DNA of 18,809 nt from Candidatus Falkowbacteria bacterium CG10_big_fil_rev_8_21_14_0_10_43_11 (GTDB lineage Bacteria > Patescibacteriota > Patescibacteriia > Patescibacteriales > XYC2-FULL-47-12), in contig PFAS01000007.1 of NCBI GenBank assembly GCA_002778635.1, forward strand, positions 1 to 18,809, in the 5' to 3' direction. Each line of letters begins with the position of its first letter. Positions within the stretch are counted from its first letter, which is position 1. Below the pieces are notes generated by a model, which saw nothing but the letters and a program-made list of their open reading frames with translations, did not search any database and had not been told where the DNA came from. Below, one piece after another: positions 14,732 to 18,809 of the stretch. A program made the position numbers and the translations under genes.

Positions 14732-15496
14732 CTATTTTTCAAGATCAATGACTTCCCTCGCCAACTTTTCATACGCCCTTCCTCCGCGCGAATACGGGTC
14801 GTAATGCAGAATGGAGCGGCCAAACGACGGCGCTTCGGCGAGCTTGACCGAACGCGGAATAACGGTGCGGAAAACTTTGTTGGGAAAATATTGGTACAAT
14901 TCGTTCATTACTTCGCGCGACAGCCGGTTGCGCGCATCGTACATCGTAATCACCGCGCCCATAATTCCCAAGGACGGCTTTAAGCCGTTCTGCACCAAGC
15001 TGATGGTATGCAATAAATGCCCCAAGCCCTCCAGCGCGAAATATTCGGACTGAATCGGAATTAAAATTTCATCGGCCGCGACCAATCCGTTGACGGTCAA
15101 AAGTCCGAGAGAGGGCGGCGAATCAACGATAATGTAATCGTATTCGTCGCGGATGGAATGCAATACTTGCTCCAAACGGAATTCGCGGGACGGCAAATTA
15201 ACCAGTTCAATGCCCGCGCCGGCAAGTGAAATCGTGGCGGGCGCCACTTTATAATTTTCCTGCACCGTATGCTGAATTGTTTGGTGCAACGGCACGGCAC
15301 CGATAATCGCTTCGTACACTCCGCGCGGCAGTTCCTGATGTTTTATGCCTAAGCCGCTCGTCGCGTTCGCCTGCGGGTCAATGTCAACTAAAAGCACGCG
15401 CTTACCTAACTGCGCCAAATAAGCGCCGAGGTTAATCGCGGTCGTTGTTTTGCCCACTCCGCCTTTTTGGTTAATGATGGAGATTATTTTGGACAC
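14732..15496 (-). CDS. parA: Chromosome partitioning ATPase ParA (Soj)
   Basis: This is a ParA/MinD-type ATPase of 254 aa that forms DNA-bound dimers and moves ParB-parS complexes. The deviant Walker A is KGGVGKTTTAINLGAYLA (about residues 11-28). The switch I region contains DIDPQANATSGLG, and Walker B is DYIIVDSPPSLG. The C-terminal part (FRTVIPRSVKLAEAPSFGRSILHYDPYSRGG) is typical of Soj proteins. The start is a GTG at 15496; no in-frame ATG lies upstream, and the MSKIISIINQKGG beginning fits the family. It is first in a parA-parB pair, with an inverted repeat on both sides. Confidence 0.96.
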   Translation of the reverse strand: MSKIISIINQKGGVGKTTTAINLGAYLAQLGKRVLLVDIDPQANATSGLGIKHQELPRGVYEAIIGAVPLHQTIQHTVQENYKVAPATISLAGAGIELVNLPSREFRLEQVLHSIRDEYDYIIVDSPPSLGLLTVNGLVAADEILIPIQSEYFALEGLGHLLHTISLVQNGLKPSLGIMGAVITMYDARNRLSREVMNELYQYFPNKVFRTVIPRSVKLAEAPSFGRSILHYDPYSRGGRAYEKLAREVIDLEK

Positions 15497-15514
15497 AAAA
15501 TAGCATTTAGTATG

Positions 15515-15649
15515 AGGTATTTGGTATTTGGTATTTGGTATTTTAAATTCAAACTATTTTAAATTATTTCAAATTATTTCCTACCCAACCGTTACCGCCA
15601 TTTTTACATTCTGTATTTTTTAATACTAAATACAAAATACTAAATACTT
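15515..15649. repeat. Heptamer-word inverted repeat upstream of parA
   Basis: Left arm 15515-15542 is four heptamers of the type GGTATTT. Right arm 15622-15649 is complementary (TACTAAA, TACAAAA words), about 23 of 28 positions. The 79-nt loop is AT-rich with no gene. Confidence 0.75.
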
Positions 15650-15685
15650 TATACTGTCTTTTATTATACAACATCTCTCCCTCCT

Positions 15686-15714
15686 TTGACAACCTTCATT
15701 TTCTGCGATAAAAT
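15686..15714 (+). promoter_or_regulatory. Consensus promoter of tRNA-Leu
   Basis: TTGACA (15686-15691), exactly 17 nt, then TAAAAT (15709-15714). The tRNA starts 12 nt after the -10 box. It is one of the two best sigma-70 promoters in the window, and the other also drives an RNA. Confidence 0.85.
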
Positions 15715-15726
15715 AAATAAAAATTT

Positions 15727-15810
15727 GCCCGAGTGGTGGAATTGGCAGACGCGCTGGACTCAAAATCCAGTGGTAGCAATACCGTGAGAGTTCGAGTCTC
15801 TCCTCGGGCA
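15727..15810 (+). tRNA. tRNA-Leu (anticodon CAA)
   Basis: This 84-nt class II tRNA has acceptor GCCCGAG/CTCGGGC, discriminator A, anticodon stem CTGGA/TCCAG with loop CTCAAAA (anticodon CAA, reads UUG), a long variable arm (GGTA-GCAA-TACC) and T-arm GAGAG-TTCGAGT-CTCTC. The CCA end is not encoded (CTA follows), so it must be added by a nucleotidyltransferase. Confidence 0.97.
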
Positions 15811-15817
15811 CTAACTT

Positions 15818-15896
15818 AGTCAAAAGTCCATAAAGTTATTGATTAAAAACTTTCCTTTGACTTTATATACTTTTGACTTTAAGGACTTTATAGACT
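15818..15896. repeat. Inverted repeat of AAGTCCATA words after tRNA-Leu
   Basis: Left arm 15818-15837 (AGTCAAAAGTCCATAAAGTT) faces right arm 15846-15896, which has several CTTTGACTTTAT-type words. It uses the same words as the element between rel and parB, and it ends 4 nt before the next start codon. Confidence 0.75.
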
Positions 15897-15900
15897 CTTT

Positions 15901-16377
15901 ATGTTTTTAACTATCCACGCTACTTCAGCCATCGTCATCGGCCAAGCTATAACTAACCCCATCGGGGCTTTTTTGGCCGGCTTAGCTTCGCATTATGTTT
16001 TGGACGCCATTCCGCACGGCGATGAAAAAAAATTAGACGGACTGTCGCTTGCGAACATGAGCTGGATCGCCACCCTTGACCAAACGATTCTATTGGTTAA
16101 TTTTTTGTTGCTGTTTCATTACAAGCCGCACTTGCTGTTAACATCCGCGGTAATTGCCGCCGTTTCCGGCGCGATGTTGCCTGATTGGCTCACGGCCGCG
16201 CACCGCTTAAGCGAAGAATTAGACAATAAATTTACGCGCGTCTTGCACCGGCTTTTAGACTCGCTGCAAAACCTCCATCATTATCTGCACTGCCGCCTTA
16301 TTCCTTACGAAATTCCGTTCTCGCTTGGGCTGGCGTTACAGTTAGTATTTTTAGTTGGGCTGTGGGTGATAATATAA
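15901..16377 (+). CDS. Small membrane protein of unknown function
   Basis: The product is 158 aa with hydrophobic stretches at about 10-30, 55-75, 78-95 and 140-157. The N-terminal region has spaced histidines and acids (LTIHATSAIVIG, LASHYVLDAIPHGDEKK), and PDWLTAAHRL follows later. This pattern resembles the N-terminus of YdjM/DUF457-type membrane proteins annotated as putative metal-dependent hydrolases, but the match is only to the His/Asp pattern. No catalytic role can be asserted. It is flanked upstream by an inverted repeat and downstream by a bidirectional terminator, so it appears to be a single-gene unit. No Shine-Dalgarno is visible. Confidence 0.75.
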   Translation: MFLTIHATSAIVIGQAITNPIGAFLAGLASHYVLDAIPHGDEKKLDGLSLANMSWIATLDQTILLVNFLLLFHYKPHLLLTSAVIAAVSGAMLPDWLTAAHRLSEELDNKFTRVLHRLLDSLQNLHHYLHCRLIPYEIPFSLGLALQLVFLVGLWVII

Positions 16378-16391
16378 ATTAAAGTAAAAAC

Positions 16392-16423
16392 AAAAAGCGT
16401 CCCGTGATTGGGAGCTTTTTTTT
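16392..16423. terminator. Bidirectional intrinsic terminator
   Basis: AAAAAGC(G)TCCC-GTGATT-GGGAGCTTTTT forms a stem with one bulged G. It is followed by T8 on the plus strand and has T5 on the minus strand. It lies between the convergent 15901-16377 and 16466-17500 genes and can serve both. Confidence 0.85.
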
Positions 16424-16463
16424 AATTTTCAATCCCGAGAACTCGGGATTGAGAATTGAAAAT
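16424..16463. repeat. Palindrome AATCCCGAG-AA-CTCGGGATT with extended arms
   Basis: A perfect 9-bp inverted repeat at 16431-16450 lies inside longer AATTTTCAAT/ATTGAAAATT arms. Related palindromes occur at 5875-5893 (GTCCCGAG-CAA-CTCGGGAC), about 7558-7573 (decayed) and about 18510-18527 (ATCCCGAAAACTTGGGAT). Confidence 0.8.
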
Positions 16464-16465
16464 TT

Positions 16466-17500
16466 TTACTGTCCCACTCCTTCCACTGGTGCTGTTACGG
16501 GTGACGTTACTGTCCCATTATTTTCCACTGGTTCATTTTCCGTTGGCGCTGGCGCTTCCTGCCCCGCGCTTGACTCGCTTGTCTCAACTTCTGGCGCGTT
16601 AGCTCCCTCGCTTGCGGCGGCGGGAGAGAGTTGGGGTGATGAGGGCGTTCCCGTCGTTTCTGCCGTTGTCGTTGCCGCCGTTTCGCCCGCGTTTAAATCC
16701 GCTACCGCGCTTGGATGCTCTTCAATCCAATTATTATAAACATTCGCCAAATTATCCGCCCCAGAACTTCCGGCGCGTTGAACAATTTGTTCATCCATAA
16801 GAGGCGTTTCCAGTTCAACTTTTTTCACCGGTTCGTAGCCGGGGAAAACCGCCGTTGACAAATCCAAAATCTTGCCGATTAAACCGGAGTATTCGGTTAC
16901 TTGCACTATTTTCGTCAAACCTTTTTCCCGCTCCTCTCTCTGCAGGCGCTTTAACTCTTTGATTCTGGCGCTTGCTTCCTGGCGCAATTGTCCGGCTAAA
17001 TACAGCCCCAAATCCTGCCGAAAAGGCTTGTCAATTTTGCGCGCTCCCTGCTTTTCCGTGAATTGCCACGCCACGCCCTCACTGCCCGTAGAAACAACCT
17101 CACCCTCGCTTCCTGGGAGGGGTGAGGTGAGATCAAAATCAACATAACTGTAATTAACAACATAGCTTTCTTCATCCTCAACGATTCCCGTGATTTTAAA
17201 ATCCATGTTAAACTTGTCAAAATCCTGCTCCAGCAAAAGCGTATTATCCGTTCCTTCCGCGTAGACTGTTTTCCCGCCAATGGTCGCGTCGCGCACTTCT
17301 TCGCTCGCAAAGCTCAAACTGCCGAACGCCAAAACGCACACGACTAAAATAATTAAAAAAGCGTTGTTGTACTGCACGAAATGCCACATACTGGTAGCTG
17401 GTATTTGGTATTTAGTATCTGGTATTTTTTTTGAGTTTTCTTGCTTGTTACGATTTCGCAAGTCAACTACGAAGTCGTCGGTTTCGGGTAGTTTGGGCAT
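16466..17500 (-). CDS. Membrane-anchored or secreted protein of unknown function
   Basis: I do not recognise a named family. The 344-aa product has a polar N-terminus, a hydrophobic segment at about 46-66 (FLIILVVCVLAFGSLSFA, which could be a signal peptide or anchor), and a mixed beta-type region (70-145). A charged, coiled-coil-like helix follows (about 170-196, ASARIKELKRLQREEREKG). The low-complexity tail (about 265-344) is rich in Thr, Ser, Ala, Glu and Pro, as in wall-spanning linkers. The ATG at 17500 is used; a start at Met38 (17389) directly before the hydrophobic segment is also plausible. Between these two starts lies a five-copy heptamer array (17391-17425). A short palindrome at 17097-17128 encodes part of DLTSPLPGSEGEV. 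It is probably exported and faces the envelope. Confidence 0.7.
   Translation of the reverse strand: MPKLPETDDFVVDLRNRNKQENSKKIPDTKYQIPATSMWHFVQYNNAFLIILVVCVLAFGSLSFASEEVRDATIGGKTVYAEGTDNTLLLEQDFDKFNMDFKITGIVEDEESYVVNYSYVDFDLTSPLPGSEGEVVSTGSEGVAWQFTEKQGARKIDKPFRQDLGLYLAGQLRQEASARIKELKRLQREEREKGLTKIVQVTEYSGLIGKILDLSTAVFPGYEPVKKVELETPLMDEQIVQRAGSSGADNLANVYNNWIEEHPSAVADLNAGETAATTTAETTGTPSSPQLSPAAASEGANAPEVETSESSAGQEAPAPTENEPVENNGTVTSPVTAPVEGVGQ
17391..17425. repeat. Five tandem heptamers (YTRGTAK) at the 5' end of the secreted-protein gene
   Basis: CTGGTAG, CTGGTAT, TTGGTAT, TTAGTAT and CTGGTAT are contiguous on the plus strand. Read on the minus strand they encode DTKYQIPATS in the frame starting at 17500. 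The words resemble those upstream of parA (GGTATTT phase). Confidence 0.9.
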
Positions 17501-17515
17501 ACTAATAAAATTTTT

Positions 17516-17539
17516 GTTTAAATTTTACAAAATTTAAAC
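17516..17539. promoter_or_regulatory. Near-perfect palindrome upstream of the 16466-17500 gene
   Basis: GTTTAAATTTT-AC-AAAATTTAAAC (11-bp arms, 2-nt centre) lies 16 nt before the minus-strand start codon. A possible promoter (TTGTTG, 17 nt, TACATT on the minus strand) sits just upstream, so the palindrome would fall in the leader. It could be an operator or an mRNA hairpin. Function unknown. Confidence 0.5.
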
Positions 17540-17654
17540 TTCGCGCCTACTTCTAATGTATCACAAATGCGCTGTCTCAACAATTCCCGGTAAAACCTCC
17601 TTCTAAACTTGGCACGACGTAAATATTTTTTTAAATCACTTTGAAAAGAATATG

Positions 17655-17945
17655 CTATTTTTTTAATACTTTTTTTGTCCATAAAACTTCTGCTATCGCT
17701 TGATTGATTGCTTGTGTTGTCTTTCCCCCTTTTGCGCTCAAAAAATAACTTCTTATTCCTTGGTCAAATATTTTTTCCCACTCAACATCGTGCCGCACCT
17801 GAATCTTAAACACATCCTCTTTAGTAAATTTTTCCAAAAAAATTTTCATTATTTCACTTAGGTTTAAACCTAAATACTCGGCTTTTTTTTGCGCCTGTGT
17901 TTTTAGTTCCGTCGGGATACGAAAATTGACTTGAATTGACTGCAT
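17655..17945 (-). CDS. RelB/DinJ-like antitoxin (ribbon-helix-helix)
   Basis: The 96-aa product starts IQVNFRIPTELKTQAQKKAEYLGLNLSEIMKIFLEKF. This is the beta-strand plus two-helix pattern of the RelB/DinJ ribbon-helix-helix domain, with the NLSE turn typical of the family. The C-terminal half is Lys-rich and would be the toxin-binding part. An inverted repeat directly upstream (17965-17985) is a likely operator for it. The gene lies downstream of a candidate toxin gene on the same strand, 64 nt away, the reverse of the usual antitoxin-first order. Confidence 0.75.
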   Translation of the reverse strand: MQSIQVNFRIPTELKTQAQKKAEYLGLNLSEIMKIFLEKFTKEDVFKIQVRHDVEWEKIFDQGIRSYFLSAKGGKTTQAINQAIAEVLWTKKVLKK

Positions 17946-17964
17946 ACGTTTTATGTTACTGCTT

Positions 17965-17985
17965 ATGCTATACAGTGTATAGCAT
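17965..17985. promoter_or_regulatory. Operator-like palindrome between candidate toxin and antitoxin genes
   Basis: ATGCTATAC-AGT-GTATAGCAT is a perfect 9-bp inverted repeat with a 3-nt centre. It overlaps a possible -10 element (TATACA) on the minus strand, 20 nt before the antitoxin ATG. Symmetric sites like this are typical targets of RHH antitoxins. Confidence 0.65.
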
Positions 17986-18009
17986 TTCTAAATTTTTAGC
18001 AAGTGGCCG

Positions 18010-18363
18010 TCAATAATGCCTTATTTTATAATGTTTATTTTGAATGTCGGTCAAAACTTTCAACTGCCATTGCTCCGCATTTTTTCTGACAATACTAACG
18101 GTAATATTTTTAGCAATGCTGTCTTGTTTATTTCCCACGTACGCCGGATAAATAATTCCTTTTATCTGCACGCAGAATAATACTGCTCGCTGGTTACCGT
18201 CTAAATACGCTTTATAAACTTTTGTGTCCGGTAGCGGCGCACAAATTTCTATCAGCTTCGCGCTGCCGAGAGCGGTATTTTTTAAAAATAAAACAAAACT
18301 ACGGATAGAAATTCCTAATTTTTCTAATTCTTTTTCAATATATAACGGAATAATCAGTTTCAT
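18010..18363 (-). CDS. Candidate RelE/ParE-superfamily toxin
   Basis: This 117-aa product is not clearly recognisable. An N-terminal helical part is followed by APLPDTKVYKAYLDGNQRAVLFCVQIKGIIYPAYVG. This resembles the beta-sheet core of RelE/ParE-type toxins, where a leucine/tyrosine-arginine strand, an RVLF-type strand and an I-LLHGF-type strand follow each other. Its position directly before a RelB-like gene supports a toxin role. The gene ends in TGA, the only TGA stop among the intact genes here, and it is evidence for the standard code. The ATG at 18363 has no Shine-Dalgarno. It could equally be a conserved hypothetical protein unrelated to toxins. Confidence 0.55.
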   Translation of the reverse strand: MKLIIPLYIEKELEKLGISIRSFVLFLKNTALGSAKLIEICAPLPDTKVYKAYLDGNQRAVLFCVQIKGIIYPAYVGNKQDSIAKNITVSIVRKNAEQWQLKVLTDIQNKHYKIRHY

Positions 18364-18527
18364 AAATACATTAGTAATTAGTGTGGTTATTAGTCTAAAA
18401 TTCGTGTAAATTAGTGACGCTAAAACCTCACTCCCCCTCCTCCATTATAATCCTCCCTCGCCTGTTCCGCCGTCCGCGCGTAATTATTTACCCCATGAAA
18501 TCCCGAAAACTTGGGATATTTAATTAC
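18364..18527. repeat. Spacer with ATTAGT words and a CCCGA palindrome
   Basis: TTAGTAATTAGTG/ATTAGTC words near 18370-18415 look like a single arm of the heptamer type. ATCCCGAAAACTTGGGAT (about 18510-18527) is a 7-bp member of the CCCGAG palindrome group. No gene is visible. Confidence 0.5.
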
Positions 18528-18556
18528 TTGACAAGCATGCGCCATAGGTGTAACAT
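18528..18556 (+). promoter_or_regulatory. Promoter of the tRNA-like RNA
   Basis: TTGACA (18528-18533), exactly 17 nt, then TAACAT (18551-18556). The predicted transcript starts near 18563. It has the same -35 and spacing as the tRNA-Leu promoter. Confidence 0.8.
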
Positions 18557-18613
18557 ATAAATACAAATACTCGCAACCCGTACTACGGGATTAAACGAGG
18601 TGTCACAGAAAGC

Positions 18614-18640
18614 GTCCTTGAAAAAGGGCTCTTTTTGTTT
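18614..18640 (+). terminator. Internal terminator-like hairpin (possible attenuator)
   Basis: GTCCTT-GAAA-AAGGGC (18614-18629, one wobble pair, GAAA loop) is followed by TCTTTTTGTTTT. It lies between the leader and the tRNA-like body, so it could end a short RNA of about 75 nt. Confidence 0.6.
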
Positions 18641-18742
18641 TATGATATTTATGTGGATCCGGGCCCGTAGTATATGCAGTTAGTATGCGAGCATTGACAC
18701 CTCGTGAAGCGGGTGCAAGTCCCGCCGGGTCCACATAAAGGG

Positions 18743-18771
18743 CATCTCTAATCGGAGATGTTTTTTATTTT
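18743..18771 (+). terminator. Intrinsic terminator of the tRNA-like RNA
   Basis: CATCTC-TAATCG-GAGATG followed by TTTTTTATTTT (18761-18771), 10 nt after the extended acceptor helix. Confidence 0.85.
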
Positions 18772-18809
18772 GGCGGTTTTTTGGTTTTTGCCATTAGGTA
18801 TTGCTAAAT

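Larger units (their letters stand above)
18563..18771 (+). ncRNA. Candidate ncRNA with tRNA-Val-like domain
   Basis: This is a self-contained unit with a consensus promoter and a 3' intrinsic terminator. The 3' module (18655-18733) resembles tRNA-Val(GAC): acceptor GGATCCG/CGGGTCC, no gap, then T-stem GCGGG/CCCGC with loop TGCAAGT, plus GTAGTATA...AGTTAGTATGCGAG and TGACAC in the D and anticodon regions. Differences from a working tRNA are a TCCGGG insertion in the 5' acceptor strand, a 9-nt anticodon loop (CATTGACAC), a 3-nt variable region, G instead of U at T-loop position 55, and no CCA. The acceptor helix is extended by ATGT/ACAT. The leader has CTCGCA (18570-18575), TACTACGGG (18581-18589) and ACGAGGTGTCA (18595-18605). 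These are complementary to TGCGAG (18686-18691), CCCGTAGTA (18664-18672) and TGACACCTCGT (18695-18705). It may be a tRNA pseudogene or a novel regulatory RNA. Confidence 0.6.

Noticed and set aside
13579..15496. A replication origin or parS site near parAB
   Set aside because: I saw no parS-like palindrome (TGTTTCACGTGAAACA type), DnaA-box cluster or dnaA/rpmH genes in the window.
17580..17610. Minus-strand AAGGAGG as a ribosome-binding site for a small gene
   Set aside because: Only a TTG-started frame of about 21 codons follows, ending in the palindrome. There is no sign of coding.
18655..18733. Annotation of 18655-18733 as a functional tRNA-Val or tRNA-Ser
   Set aside because: The acceptor and T-arm fit, but the anticodon loop is 9 nt (or the stem has a C-C mismatch with a UGA anticodon), the D-arm stem is poor, there is an insertion in the acceptor strand, the variable region is too short, and T-loop position 55 is G. 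It is therefore listed as tRNA-like only.

Overview
The window looks like part of a Patescibacteria (Candidate Phyla Radiation, probably Parcubacteria-type) chromosome. The evidence is indirect: compact housekeeping genes with almost no Shine-Dalgarno sequences, a pilin/Ig-like envelope protein and a GxxExxY gene of types common in that group, a shortened Rel protein, and no encoded CCA on the tRNA. No rRNA or marker long enough for firm placement is present. The code appears standard: TAA and TAG end most genes, and TGA ends one.

Layout. Positions 1-4170 are read on the minus strand: a truncated pilin/Ig-like secreted protein, ribosomal protein bS21, a broken GxxExxY gene, hisS and lepB. A divergent promoter region then starts a plus-strand run, 4347-13507: an LCP-family wall-polymer ligase, the GTPase der, pth, dprA, topA and a short rel. 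The minus-strand pair parA-parB (13579-15496) converges on rel. Next come a tRNA-Leu(CAA) with a consensus promoter, a small membrane protein, a convergent secreted/anchored protein of unknown function, and a candidate toxin-antitoxin pair. The right edge holds a promoter-RNA-terminator unit containing a tRNA-like domain.

Two loci look like undescribed RNAs. One is a minus-strand, rod-folding RNA of about 155 nt between pth and dprA (8187-8340) with a clear intrinsic terminator. The other is a plus-strand RNA of about 210 nt (about 18563-18771), with a TTGACA-17-TAACAT promoter and two terminator-like hairpins. It contains a degenerate tRNA-Val(GAC)-like body, and its leader carries three segments complementary to that body, in a different order.

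The other striking feature is a family of inverted repeats filling most intergenic spaces. Each is built from tandem words of about 7 nt (9 nt in two cases). The word differs from spacer to spacer, and the two arms face each other. The same heptamer arrays also occur inside coding sequence: in the linker between the two GTPase domains of Der, and before the membrane anchor of the 16466-17500 gene. A separate perfect 16-bp palindrome sits in frame inside topA.

The genes cover translation (hisS, pth, rpsU, tRNA), ribosome assembly (der), DNA topology and uptake (topA, dprA), chromosome segregation (parAB), stress signalling (rel) and envelope work (lepB, LCP, pilin-like).
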